64,000 nt of DNA from Phycisphaerales bacterium (GCA_029260455.1 JAJDDF010000011.1:315130-379129); one strand, 5' to 3'. Counted from the stretch's first letter, positions 17,935-28,913 are shown. Numbers and translations are program-made. The notes: generated by a model not told the origin, from the sequence alone.

Positions 17935-18525
17935 GTGAACAAAAAATGTGACACAGCGAAGTCAGATGGTGTGCGCGGTGCGCTGGTCCTGATCGGGCTG
18001 CGCGGCAGCGGGAAGTCAACCGTTGGGCGAAACGTCGCGGCACAATGTCATGCAACCTTTATCGATCTTGATGATCGCACGCGCAGTGCGATGGGCGCGA
18101 CAACAGTTTCAAAGGCGTTTCACGAGCAGGGCGAAGAGGCGTTTCGCACAGCAGAGGTCAAGGCCTTGCGCATAGTGATCGAGGAAGCCAAACAAACTGA
18201 AAAACCAGTGGTTGTGGCGCTTGGAGGCGGCACGCCAACGGCACCCGGCGCGGACGATCTGCTGCGTTCATGGCAGCGGGACGGCGCGATGATTGCCTAT
18301 CTTCGTGCAGAACCAGAAGTGCTCGCACAGCGCTTGCGAGCGAACCTTGGTGATCGCCCGAGCTTGACGGGAAGCGACCCGATCGAAGAAATCGCAACGG
18401 TTCTGGCGCAGCGCGATGGAGTGTACTGCGACCTTGCGGATGTCATTATCGACGCCGATGCATCTGTTGATGCAACGACGCAGTGTGTGAGCAAGGCCTG
18501 GGGTACTTATTCAAGCGGCCAGTGA
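17935..18525 (+). CDS. aroK: Shikimate kinase
   Basis: It phosphorylates shikimate in the aromatic amino acid pathway. The P-loop is 'GLRGSGKSTVG' near the N-terminus. The shikimate-binding 'DLDDRTR' follows. 'FHEQGEEAFR' is the usual F-R-x-x-G-E-x-x-F-R with changes, and 'ALGGGTP' is the glycine-rich substrate loop. The start is probably GTG at 17935, eight bases after the PilZ stop. Upstream in-frame starts lie inside the PilZ gene. The 3' end overlaps the convergent PilZ gene by 15 bases. Confidence 0.92.
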   Translation: MNKKCDTAKSDGVRGALVLIGLRGSGKSTVGRNVAAQCHATFIDLDDRTRSAMGATTVSKAFHEQGEEAFRTAEVKALRIVIEEAKQTEKPVVVALGGGTPTAPGADDLLRSWQRDGAMIAYLRAEPEVLAQRLRANLGDRPSLTGSDPIEEIATVLAQRDGVYCDLADVIIDADASVDATTQCVSKAWGTYSSGQ

Positions 18526-18909
18526 GAATTGCCCGCTGTGCAGTCGGCGCAGTAAGCGCTCTTCATCGCCGGGCTGGCAGAAATTTGAGAAGACGCACGC
18601 CATGCGCACGGGGCCGGGATGCTCAAGGTCATCTTCGTGTAGCCACACAACATTGCCCATCGCAAACACAGGTTTGCGTTCTGAGACGCGGAGAGATGAA
18701 GCACCGGGCAAGGTGATGCGCAGACCGATGCGCGTGCCGGGCTGGATGGCGCGATCAAGTTCGAAGCGCAAGCCGCCCTTTGAGATGTCGTAGGCGTGCC
18801 CTTCGTGTCCGAAGCGCTCTTCATCGAGCAGGCGCACCGCGACCTCGGTGTACATCGAGGGCAACAGGTAGCGATCGTGCTGCCGGCGGTTGTTTTCTGT
18901 AACGTTCAT
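18511..18909 (-). CDS. PilZ domain protein
   Basis: The 132-residue protein has 'NNRRQHDRYLLP' at residues 6-17 and 'AYDISKGGLRFE' at residues 39-50, which together form the cyclic di-GMP binding signature of PilZ domains. The remainder matches the PilZ barrel ('GTRIGLRITLPG', 'VVWLHEDD'). No other domain is attached. It is convergent with aroK and overlaps it by 15 bases. An 18-base hairpin (CCCGCC/GGCGGG, 18937-18954) lies in its 5' region. It probably relays cyclic di-GMP levels to a surface or motility function. Confidence 0.88.
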   Translation of the reverse strand: MNVTENNRRQHDRYLLPSMYTEVAVRLLDEERFGHEGHAYDISKGGLRFELDRAIQPGTRIGLRITLPGASSLRVSERKPVFAMGNVVWLHEDDLEHPGPVRMACVFSNFCQPGDEERLLRRLHSGQFSLAA

Positions 18910-19085
18910 AGCTGGCTTCCCCCTTGCATCAAGATGCCCGCCATGCGAGGCGGGTTCTCCTGCACATGGCTATCGGCCTTAGGCGGGCAGCAGTTGAAAC
19001 TGAGAATGATCCAGAGGCCACAGGGACTCTTTATTCGGACGAGAGCATGCAAAAATTGCGCGATTCAGCTCTGCTTGCGTGCGGT

Positions 19086-19604
19086 TCACGCGATCCATTG
19101 CCCGGCGTAGATCGTGGGATACGGTTCGCCGTCGCGTTCGGTGAGTTGAAAGAGGCGCTTGGTGATCTGCCGCAGATGCAGCAGATCGTGCGCAGCCCAC
19201 GAGGTGAGCAACATGCCCGCGTGCATCGGGCCAAATTTCGAATGGGCGAAAGCGCGAGACCAATCGGGACATTCAAGAGCGCGCAGCCATGTGATCGAAG
19301 CCGCCCGTTCGCGGACAAATCGGTCGAGGGTGTGCGCCGGGTCGAGGGTGTTGTATGTGCGCGCGACAGCAACACCTTCGGGATCGATCGGATCCCACGC
19401 GGCGCTCGGATTGTCAAGCGTGCGCTGTACGCGGGCACGAAAATCTTCAACTTCTTCATCTGCAAGATGCGCAAGCACTTCGAGGATCGACCACGCGCCA
19501 TCTTCTGGCTTCCAGCGCACATCTGCATCGGCAAGCGGCCGCACGAGTGCTTCGAGCACGCGAGGAAAGCGATCCAGAGTTGCAATGAGTGCGGGTGAGT
19601 GCAT
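19086..19604 (-). CDS. DinB-like metal-binding protein
   Basis: The 172-residue protein has the four-helix DinB/YfiT plan. An N-terminal helix 'WSILEVLAHLADEE' supplies the first His, and the last helices carry 'HAGMLLTSWAAHDLLHLRQI', which supplies the other two His in the usual HxxxH arrangement. Members bind Zn or Ni, and several are thiol transferases; the substrate here is unknown. It starts 6 bases after the stop of the upstream pyrophosphorylase gene, so they are co-transcribed. Confidence 0.85.
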   Translation of the reverse strand: MHSPALIATLDRFPRVLEALVRPLADADVRWKPEDGAWSILEVLAHLADEEVEDFRARVQRTLDNPSAAWDPIDPEGVAVARTYNTLDPAHTLDRFVRERAASITWLRALECPDWSRAFAHSKFGPMHAGMLLTSWAAHDLLHLRQITKRLFQLTERDGEPYPTIYAGQWIA

Positions 19605-19610
19605 GGCGAC

Positions 19611-21065
19611 CTAGAGCACAACTTCACTGCCCCGTGCGATCTCGGGCAACATGAGGCTTTGAAGTCCTTTGCGGTCCATCGCGGTGATTGGGCTGACTTC
19701 GAGCGTGCAGTCGGGCGTGCCATCAGTGCTGCGGGGCACCGGGTGCTTTCGCCATTCAAGCCAGCGCGCCACACGCTCGGTCTGTAGCGCAGCAGAAGTG
19801 GCCGGAGAATCATTGCCCTTGGCATTCTTGATCGGTGCGAATTCATCGACGCGATCAACTTCGTAAACGATGGAACTTTTCGCAGTATCGTTCTCGCCGC
19901 ACAGGGGAATGGCATCGAAGACGAACATTTCGAGCTTGATGCCGTTGGGCGAAGTGGGCTCAGTCACTTGCCCGGTGCGAAGATCAACGCAGGGCACCTT
20001 TTTCTCGGCGCGATGAAACAGCAACTGACACGCCCCGCCTGCGTTGAGGCGATCGACGAAATCCACCGAAATGGCATGCACCGCGATGTTGCCCGCGCGG
20101 AGGCGCAGCCGCCCGTCCGGCTCGCGCGCTTCGGTGAGGTCCGCAGACAAATCCGAGTATTCAAGCACTTGCGTTATGCCATCAACTTGCGCGACCACGC
20201 CGACTTTTTCACCCGGCTCGACTTTCGAGACCACCTTGGTTGACATTTCTCCCGATGAATCCGGTGCTGCGGTGTGCAAGCCAAGAAAGATCGGGTCAAC
20301 AACACGGCACAAGGGGTTGTCAACCTGAAAATAGCTGATCTGTTCGATGCCGCGGTCGCGCATGTCGCGCAGTGCGCCGGAGGCAGCGAGGGCGCGCAGT
20401 GAGCCACCATGCCCATCAGGATTCGTTGCGATGCGGTGTTTATCTGCAAGCAGAATGCGGCCGGTGGTCATGTCAAAGCTTGGCATCACACCCTGTGCAA
20501 AGAACATGATGCTCGCGGGGTCAAGGTCGAAGTGGTTGTGCGACTCAAAGAACGCAACAGTCTCATCATGATTCAGTGGGCTGGTCATGATGTACCAGGG
20601 CACGGCTGCGCCAAAGCGATGGTTCGCGGCGATGAGCCATTCGGCAAATACGCGAAAGAGCGGCTTGCGCGTGATCGGCGAGCCGGGATAGCACCCCTTC
20701 GGGCCGTCATAGCCAAGGCGCGTGCCCTGTCCGCCCGCAACGGTGAATGCAGCGACTTTGCCTGCGCGCAACAGTGCTTCTCCGATCAGACGGTAGTGAT
20801 CGATATCCCATGAAGAATCATCAAAGGCGTAACAGCGCGGTGGTTCGACCGTGCCCGTGGGTGCAAACGATGGCTTACCTTTGACATATTTTTCGACCCA
20901 TTGGGGCACATGCGCGAGATCGATCGATGCGATATCCGCGATCAACAGATCGCGCTGTGGCGCACTCAGTTGGTCCCAGAAAGTAAGAATGTGATCCTGC
21001 CCAACAGCAGCGAGTTGTGTGCGAAGATCGTCAATTGCGGCGCTGGTTGGTGATGCGTTGGTCAT
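19611..21065 (-). CDS. UDP-N-acetylglucosamine/UDP-sugar pyrophosphorylase (UAP family)
   Basis: It couples UTP to a sugar 1-phosphate. The nucleotide-binding signature 'AGGQGTRLGYDGPKGCYP' lies at residues 110-127 and is the form used by the eukaryote-like UAP family, not by GlmU. The substrate segment 'ATNPDGHGGSLRALA' and 'QVDNPLCRVVDP' follow as in UDP-GlcNAc pyrophosphorylases. The length of 484 residues is normal for the family. Planctomycetes often carry this type. The product could be UDP-GlcNAc or UDP-glucose. A DinB-like gene follows after 6 bases. Confidence 0.9.
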   Translation of the reverse strand: MTNASPTSAAIDDLRTQLAAVGQDHILTFWDQLSAPQRDLLIADIASIDLAHVPQWVEKYVKGKPSFAPTGTVEPPRCYAFDDSSWDIDHYRLIGEALLRAGKVAAFTVAGGQGTRLGYDGPKGCYPGSPITRKPLFRVFAEWLIAANHRFGAAVPWYIMTSPLNHDETVAFFESHNHFDLDPASIMFFAQGVMPSFDMTTGRILLADKHRIATNPDGHGGSLRALAASGALRDMRDRGIEQISYFQVDNPLCRVVDPIFLGLHTAAPDSSGEMSTKVVSKVEPGEKVGVVAQVDGITQVLEYSDLSADLTEAREPDGRLRLRAGNIAVHAISVDFVDRLNAGGACQLLFHRAEKKVPCVDLRTGQVTEPTSPNGIKLEMFVFDAIPLCGENDTAKSSIVYEVDRVDEFAPIKNAKGNDSPATSAALQTERVARWLEWRKHPVPRSTDGTPDCTLEVSPITAMDRKGLQSLMLPEIARGSEVVL

Positions 21066-21116
21066 TGGGGCGCACGTCTCCGATGTTTGCAGGGTGCCAT
21101 GCGTACGAGCAGCAGG

Positions 21117-23272
<2,156 letters not shown>

Positions 23273-23627
23273 CTGAGTTTTTGGCTCGGTATGCACAATT
23301 GAATCTTCTGTTCATGCCCTAATTCGGGTACACTCCCTCATTTCGGGGATGTGTATGTGGAAGAGTGAATCTGGGTGGTTCATTTTTTGGAGCAAAAAAC
23401 CTTGATTTTGAGCTTCAATGGGCTTTTCTGACCCCTGGAAGTGGTGGTTCAGATAAACTATGCCGAAAATGCAGCATCCGGGCGGTTTCGCCATGCGTAT
23501 GTGGTTACACTGAGTCAACAACTTCGAATTCGTGTGAATTCGGGTTCAACATGGCACAGGACGGCGCATTGAGAGAGGTGCCGTTCGGGCCGGGCGAGTG
23601 AGAGCCGGTTGGAGAACCGGGGGCAAC
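23273..23627. other. 355-base region between enolase and LuxR-type gene
   Basis: I see no convincing gene. A 78-codon open frame at 23365-23601 has unremarkable composition, no homologous feel and no ribosome site. The region holds an inverted repeat CGAATTC/GAATTCG with a 4-base spacer (23525-23542). A hairpin CCGGTT-GGAG-AACCGG (23605-23620) sits 8 bases ahead of the regulator start codon and places a GGAG sequence in its loop. Confidence 0.55.
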
Positions 23628-24413
23628 ATGGACGTGATGGAATCACTTCAAGAGGTCATATTTGCACTGGGTCAGCTTGGGACTTCCAAGCCGTCAAATG
23701 GCGCGATCCTGGAGCAGGTTGGATTGCTTTTGGCAAGAAGTGTTGGCGCAGAAGCAACCTCGGTATCGGTGCATGAACAGGGCTTTGAGAACCCTGTGAG
23801 TGCATGGGTTGTGCTGGGAGCGTGGCCTCGACACGATGCTATCCGGCTTGTGGAACCACCGATGAGTCATCTTGCCAATGTGGAGCGCGGGCGACTGCAT
23901 CGGCTTGGTGCGATCAACGATGAGCGTCACCTCGCACTGAATATCAGCGACCACGGTCTTGTGGTTGTCCGCCGGGCGGATGCCACAGAGTTACTGATGA
24001 CAATCAGCGCACTGGGTGGCAAGCGGTTGAGTGATGAGCAACTTGAGCGGTTCGGGCAGTTGGCGTTGTTTGCAGCCCGGGCGTGGTCAGGCGTGTGGCG
24101 TCGCGAGCCGGAGTGGGCGGTGGACCTCAAGACACCGTGCCGGAATGTCCTTGAAATGGTGGTCGAAGGACTTGATGACGATCAGATTGCCACCAAGTCT
24201 GGGCTCAGCTACCACGCGGTGCGGGCACATTTGAAGCGGCTGTTTCGTGCGGCGGGCGTGCGAAGCAGACTTCATCTGATGCAGGCGTATCGTGAAGAGT
24301 GTGCGGGACGACGCTTCGAAGCGGGTGCAGCAGGAGAGCAGAGAGCGCCAGCAGCGACAGTGCAGAATCATCAGGCCGAGGTCGGGCCTGTCCACTTTGC
24401 ACAGGCGTGTTGA
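23628..24413 (+). CDS. LuxR-type HTH transcriptional regulator
   Basis: The 261-residue protein has an N-terminal GAF- or PAS-like sensing region (to about residue 155) and a LuxR-type helix-turn-helix near residues 176-230. The motif reads 'RNVLEMVVEGLDDDQIATKS', then GLSYHAVRAHLKRLFRAAGV, with the usual four-helix pattern. There is no receiver domain, so it is probably not phosphorylated. A Gln/Ala-rich tail follows. The ATG at 23628 is preceded by GGGGG. The leader hairpin at 23605-23620 may influence translation. The signal and target genes are unknown; the Bat operon begins 360 bases downstream on the same strand. Confidence 0.82.
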   Translation: MDVMESLQEVIFALGQLGTSKPSNGAILEQVGLLLARSVGAEATSVSVHEQGFENPVSAWVVLGAWPRHDAIRLVEPPMSHLANVERGRLHRLGAINDERHLALNISDHGLVVVRRADATELLMTISALGGKRLSDEQLERFGQLALFAARAWSGVWRREPEWAVDLKTPCRNVLEMVVEGLDDDQIATKSGLSYHAVRAHLKRLFRAAGVRSRLHLMQAYREECAGRRFEAGAAGEQRAPAATVQNHQAEVGPVHFAQAC

Positions 24414-24775
24414 TCGATTGAGAGAGAGAGAATCTTTATCGCATCGGCGCGAACCCATCGCGCCGGTGCGAGTCCAATGAATCAGGTAGACCGACCAGCG
24501 CAGGTTCGCTTATCCGGCGACCTGCGCTGTTGCTGATGGACTGGCTTGGGGGGGAGCTTCGGTGGCGCGGGGAGTGCCTCGCTGCAGCCCTTCCGGCTGT
24601 CATGTGCTGCCAATACATCACAAATGAGACCCTGCTGATAGATTCGGTAGGTTGTGGGGCGGCGGGCTCGCTGTGCGAGACAGCTTTGCATCGGGAGCGC
24701 GTCTATGGCGGTATTACGGAGACACGCCCCATTGGGGGGGCGGGGCCAATGGTGGGGACTCAGGTGGGAGACTCG
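24414..24775. other. 362-base region with two strong hairpins
   Basis: No gene is apparent. The first hairpin (24442-24468) pairs CATCGGCGCGA with TCGCGCCGGTG around ACCCA. The second (24497-24528) has perfect 9-bp arms AGCGCAGGT/ACCTGCGCT that extend by three more pairs past a bulge. Neither has a T tract. They may end the regulator transcript, and the Bat operon promoter should lie between 24530 and 24775. Confidence 0.55.
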
Positions 24776-25852
24776 ATGAGTGAGTACAGCGGCACGGGAA
24801 CGGTTGGGAGCGAACCACAGCCGGGGGTGGCGGACATCGACGCGATCGCACAGGAGGTCGAACGGACGTCGGCGCCCATGCAAATTCTTGCCTCCGCAGT
24901 TGAGACCGTCGTGGTCGGGCAGAGTGCGATGGTCGAAGGGCTTCTGATCGGGCTTTTGTGCAATGGGCATGTCCTGCTTGAGGGTGTGCCGGGCTTGGCA
25001 AAGACCCTGACGGTGTCGAGTCTTGCGAGTGCGATTCACGCGCAGTTCAAACGGATTCAATTTACGCCTGATTTACTGCCAGCAGATTTGATCGGCACGC
25101 TGATTTATAACCCGAAGGAGGGCACGTTTGCGCCGCGCAAGGGGCCGGTGTTTGCAAATATTGTGCTTGCCGATGAGATCAACCGGGCGCCTGCGAAAGT
25201 GCAAAGTGCATTGCTTGAGGCGATGCAGGAACGACAGGTGACGATCGGCGATGAGACGTATCCCCTGCCCGAACCTTTTCTTGTGCTTGCGACACAGAAC
25301 CCAATCGAACAGGAAGGCACATATCCGCTGCCCGAGGCGCAAGTGGATCGGTTCATGTTGAAGCTCAAGATTACGTATCCGAGCCGCGAGGAAGAACGCG
25401 CAGTGCTGGATCGCATGGCAAGCAGCGCACCAGCAACGGCAGTGGAAGCAGTGGTGGGTACGGACGAGATCATCGGTGCCCGCCGTGCAGCGGATCGCAT
25501 TTATATTGATTCGCGCGTGCGGGATTACATCGTTGATGTTGTTCATGCGACTCGGAAACCGGATGGCGGGCGGGACGCCCACCCCACCAGTTCAGGCGAA
25601 GCGCATCGTCCGAAAGAGCTTGACCGATTGATTGATTTTGGTGCATCACCGCGTGCGACGCTTGCGTTGACACTTGGGGCGCGGGCGAAAGCGTTTCTTG
25701 CAGGGCGCGGGTATGTGACGCCGCAGGATGTGAAGGGTGTGGCACTTGATGTGCTTCGGCATCGTGTGATGGTGAGCTATGAGGCGGAAGCTGAGGGGCT
25801 GACAAGTGATGATGTGGTGCGCATGGTGCTTGATCATGTGCCGGTGCCCTGA
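24776..25852 (+). CDS. MoxR-family AAA+ ATPase, first gene of Bat operon
   Basis: MoxR ATPases are thought to act as chaperones for the VWA proteins encoded beside them. The 358-residue protein has Walker A GVPGLAKT at 70-77 and Walker B LADEIN at 131-136. Sensor 1 is in 'LATQNPIEQEGTYPLPEAQ', and there is a C-terminal lid with 'GASPRATLAL'. The ATG at 24776 follows GGGAG; the open frame back to 24530 is not MoxR-like. Residues 264-272 are encoded by an inverted copy of dispersed repeat F, which inserts extra residues ('GGRDAHPTSSGEAH') into a surface loop without breaking the frame. Confidence 0.95.
   Translation: MSEYSGTGTVGSEPQPGVADIDAIAQEVERTSAPMQILASAVETVVVGQSAMVEGLLIGLLCNGHVLLEGVPGLAKTLTVSSLASAIHAQFKRIQFTPDLLPADLIGTLIYNPKEGTFAPRKGPVFANIVLADEINRAPAKVQSALLEAMQERQVTIGDETYPLPEPFLVLATQNPIEQEGTYPLPEAQVDRFMLKLKITYPSREEERAVLDRMASSAPATAVEAVVGTDEIIGARRAADRIYIDSRVRDYIVDVVHATRKPDGGRDAHPTSSGEAHRPKELDRLIDFGASPRATLALTLGARAKAFLAGRGYVTPQDVKGVALDVLRHRVMVSYEAEAEGLTSDDVVRMVLDHVPVP
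25565..25590 (-). repeat. Dispersed repeat type F inside moxR coding sequence
   Basis: Read on the minus strand the sequence is CTGGTGGGGTGGGCGTCCCGCCCGCC. This differs by one base over the core from the intergenic copy at 49335-49356. It lies in frame in moxR and encodes part of the loop between the last two helical segments. Confidence 0.75.
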
Positions 25853-25885
25853 CATGTTGAGGCGGCGCGAGAAGGTGCATAGCGG

Positions 25886-26830
25886 ATGATCACTGACGAA
25901 CTGCTGAGGCAGGTGCGATTGCTGCAGATTCGATCCCGGCGAACCGTGAACGAAGTGTTCGCGGGCGAGTATTCATCTGCATTTAAAGGGCGCGGCATGG
26001 AGTTCGCGGAAGTGCGGCAGTATGCGCCGGGCGATGAGATTCGCACGATTGACTGGAACGTCACAGCGCGCACGGGCGAGCCGCACGTCAAGCGCTTTGT
26101 TGAAGAGCGCGAGCTGACGTTGATGTTTGTCGTGGATATGTCGGGGTCAAGTGAATTTGGTTCGCAGCGCAGGCTCAAGCGCGAACTGGCAGCGGAGATA
26201 TGTGCGCTGCTTGGGTATGCAGCGCTTGCCAACAATGACAAGGTGGGGGTGTTGATCTTTTCGGATCAGGTGGAAACGTATGTGCCGCCCAAGAAGGGAC
26301 AGAACCATACGTTGCGCATGGTGCGCGAGTTGCTCGAATTTGGAACGGACCCTGCGCCGAAGAAGAGGCGTGGACGACGGCGCGAAGTGGGGCGCGGGAC
26401 CAATGGGATCGCAGCGCTTGAACATCTGGGGAAGGTGCTGAAACGCAAGGCGATTGTTGTGTTTGTGTCGGATTTTCTTTTTGGCGAGGCGGCAGGGGAT
26501 GCAGATGTTGAGAAGAATTTCGAGACGGCGCTGCGGATTGTGTCCCGCAGGCATGATGTGGTGACGGTGCACCTTGCTGATCCGCGCGAGATGGAAATGA
26601 CCAATTCGGGAATGATCGAACTGGAAGATCCGGAGACGGGCGCACGCGCGTGGGTGGATGCAGGATCGAAGCGCGTGCGGCGTGCGTTTGGGGCGCTTGC
26701 GAAGCGGCATGAGGCGCAGGTGCGCGAGCGATCGAGGAAAGTCGGTGCAGATCATCTGTTTGTGCGTACGGATCAGCCTTATATTCATGACCTTGTGCAA
26801 TTGTTTCATCGGCGGGAGCGGCGTCGATGA
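25886..26830 (+). CDS. DUF58 protein of the Bat operon
   Basis: This 314-residue cytoplasmic protein has the DUF58 signature 'GRGMEFAEVRQYAPGDEIRT' with 'IDWNVTARTGEPHVK' after it, and an adjoining VWA-like fold. 'FVVDMSGSSEFG' is close to the MIDAS motif DxSxS. DUF58 proteins almost always follow moxR and precede the membrane VWA genes, as here. A basic insert 'KKRRGRRRE' lies near residue 165. It starts 33 bases after the moxR stop and ends in an ATGA overlap with the next gene. Confidence 0.94.
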   Translation: MITDELLRQVRLLQIRSRRTVNEVFAGEYSSAFKGRGMEFAEVRQYAPGDEIRTIDWNVTARTGEPHVKRFVEERELTLMFVVDMSGSSEFGSQRRLKRELAAEICALLGYAALANNDKVGVLIFSDQVETYVPPKKGQNHTLRMVRELLEFGTDPAPKKRRGRRREVGRGTNGIAALEHLGKVLKRKAIVVFVSDFLFGEAAGDADVEKNFETALRIVSRRHDVVTVHLADPREMEMTNSGMIELEDPETGARAWVDAGSKRVRRAFGALAKRHEAQVRERSRKVGADHLFVRTDQPYIHDLVQLFHRRERRR

Positions 26831-27795
26831 TTGCAACAGTACTGATCTTGGGCGCTGCGGTTCTCGGCACTGATTCCGTGCTGACGGAAATTGGGCGCGC
26901 GGAAGCTGATGATGGTCAGGTGCATGCGGAGATTGTGGCGAGAGCGCGGCCTAGGGCAAGCGTGTATGACTTCGTGGGGATTAACCTCACCATCGTGCCA
27001 ACAGATGAAGCCGAACTGGCGGACTTGTCCATTTCTCGCGCGATCAGCGGTGATTTCTATCTCGTGCGTGGGGTGGCACAGAAGACTGTGTTGCCTGATG
27101 GTAGAACGACCTATCTTGCGACGCTGGAGCCACTTGCGGGTGGATCGCTCACGATTGGGCCGATCGAGATTGTGTACACCACGACGGGGCTTGAAGGCGA
27201 GGAGCAGTACACGCTTGAACTTGAAGCGATGCAGGTGATGATCGCGGGTTCGATTGATGTGCAGGCGGGCGATGCACCAGCAGGATTGAAAGAGCGCCTT
27301 GATGCGCCGAGGGGTGCGCCGTGGGGATGGATCATTGCAGGAAGCAGCGCAGTTGTACTTGGTGTGATTGCAGTGGCCGTTGTTGTGATGCACCGGCGCA
27401 AGGCAGCGTTGCCGTTGCCCCCGCGGCCCGCGCATGAACTGGCGCTTGCACAACTAGATGCGCTTGTGAGAGAGGGATTGATTGAGCGGGGTCAGGTTGA
27501 AGCATTTCTGGCGCGCTGCTCAGATATTTTGCGGCAGTACATCGGGGCGCGGTTTGATATTGATGCACCGGATCGGACAACCGAGGAGTTTTTGCAGGAA
27601 GCAGCACGGTCGAAGCAGTTGAGTATTGGAGATGTGGTGTTGCTGGAAGGCTTCCTGACGCGCATCGATCTTGTGAAATTTGCAAAACGAGATGCGAGCG
27701 CTAGTGAAGCGCGCGATGCAGCGGCGCAAGCGAGGTCATTCATTGATGAGACGCAAACGCCAGATGATGCAATGGCGGTGGGGAGCATGGTATGA
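26827..27795 (+). CDS. DUF4381-like membrane protein of the Bat operon
   Basis: The 322-residue protein has an N-terminal signal-like segment, an extracytoplasmic region of about 140 residues and one TM helix near residues 162-184. A cytoplasmic helical domain follows, with 'LALAQLDALVREGLIERG' and 'YIGARFDIDAPDRTTEEFLQ'. That last pattern is seen in DUF4381 proteins of Bat operons. The extracytoplasmic part probably folds as beta sandwich. Overlaps link it to both neighbours. Its precise role is unknown. Confidence 0.8.
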   Translation: MIATVLILGAAVLGTDSVLTEIGRAEADDGQVHAEIVARARPRASVYDFVGINLTIVPTDEAELADLSISRAISGDFYLVRGVAQKTVLPDGRTTYLATLEPLAGGSLTIGPIEIVYTTTGLEGEEQYTLELEAMQVMIAGSIDVQAGDAPAGLKERLDAPRGAPWGWIIAGSSAVVLGVIAVAVVVMHRRKAALPLPPRPAHELALAQLDALVREGLIERGQVEAFLARCSDILRQYIGARFDIDAPDRTTEEFLQEAARSKQLSIGDVVLLEGFLTRIDLVKFAKRDASASEARDAAAQARSFIDETQTPDDAMAVGSMV

Positions 27796-28913
27796 CTTTG
27801 CATGAACCCCTGTGGTTGCTTGCGTTGTTGTTGGTGCCGTTGTTTGCATCGCTGCATGTGCGGCGTCATCGGCGCGTGGTTGTACGATTTGCAGCAATAG
27901 AGCGCATCAAAGATAGCGGACGAAGCATGCGCCAGCGGCTGCGGTGGGCACCGATTGTCATGCGATGCGCTGCGCTTACGCTGCTTGCAGTTGCGATGGC
28001 AAGACCTCGCGAAGGTATTGGAGAGGTGCGGTCGATGGTTGATGGCGTTGCAATGATGGCGGTGCTCGATCGGTCGGGATCAATGGCAGAAGCGATGGAA
28101 ATTGATGGCAGGGAGATGACCAAACTAGATGTACTCAAGGGCACATTTCGTGAGTTTGTGAGCGGAACGAATGCGATCGAAGCGCCAACAGGTGCGCGCA
28201 GGAATGGGCCGGAATTACCGGGCAGGGTGCATGATTTGGTGGGGTTAGTGCAATTTTCCGGGATTGCAGAGACGGTGAGTCCGCTCTCGGGTGTGCATGA
28301 GACATTGATCAAGCGCGCAGAGGAGATAGAGCTTGCGCCAACGACAGGCTTTGAGGCGGGCACAGCCATTGGTGAAGGCATTGCATTGGCGGCGGCGCGG
28401 TTGAAGGACGCAGAGAAAGAGTTGCAGGCGCGCGAGGATGCGCTTCATGCGGCAATTGCGGATGATGACACCGAAGCAACGACAAAGACGGGCGCAGATG
28501 AGTTCACAATTCGTTCGAAGATTATCATTTTATTTACAGATGGCGATGAAAATGAAGGCGAGATCCGTGTCCCGGCGGCGACAAAGCTGTGTCAGGACTG
28601 GGGCATAAAGGTGTATACGATTGGGATTGGTGGTGCCCCTCGCCGCGGGTTCATGCGACTTCCGACAAGTTCGTATGACGAGCGCGTGTTGAAACACATT
28701 GCTGAGGCAACCGGCGGAGTGTATCGGCGTGCAGAGAATGCGACAGCGCTGCGTGAGGTGTACAAGGAGATCGATGAACTTGAAAAAACCGAAGTTCGGT
28801 CGATTGAATATACGTCATACAACGAATTGTTTGGTGTGTTCGCGCTGGCGGCGGGGTTGATGGTTGCAGGCGAACTCGCACTCGGGGCGCTGGTTTTAGG
28901 GAGGCCTGCGTGA
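27792..28913 (+). CDS. BatA-like VWA membrane protein
   Basis: The 373-residue protein begins with two TM helices ('PLWLLALLLVPLFASL' and near residues 56-72) and then a von Willebrand A domain. The MIDAS is DRSGSM near residue 93, with the distal Thr in 'TGFEAGTAIG' and Asp in 'ILFTDGDENEGE'. A final TM helix lies near residues 345-365. An insert of about 35 residues ('ALHAAIADDDTEATTKTG') splits the VWA domain ahead of the last metal loop. The protein sits in the membrane with the VWA domain most likely in the periplasm. Confidence 0.93.
   Translation: MTLHEPLWLLALLLVPLFASLHVRRHRRVVVRFAAIERIKDSGRSMRQRLRWAPIVMRCAALTLLAVAMARPREGIGEVRSMVDGVAMMAVLDRSGSMAEAMEIDGREMTKLDVLKGTFREFVSGTNAIEAPTGARRNGPELPGRVHDLVGLVQFSGIAETVSPLSGVHETLIKRAEEIELAPTTGFEAGTAIGEGIALAAARLKDAEKELQAREDALHAAIADDDTEATTKTGADEFTIRSKIIILFTDGDENEGEIRVPAATKLCQDWGIKVYTIGIGGAPRRGFMRLPTSSYDERVLKHIAEATGGVYRRAENATALREVYKEIDELEKTEVRSIEYTSYNELFGVFALAAGLMVAGELALGALVLGRPA

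Noticed and set aside
23365-23601. 78-codon open frame ahead of the LuxR-type regulator
   Set aside because: No ribosome site, GTG start, ordinary composition and overlap with the leader elements; I treat it as noncoding.
24530-24775. 82-residue N-terminal extension of moxR
   Set aside because: The extension does not resemble MoxR proteins, and the ATG at 24776 has a good ribosome site and gives a normal length.
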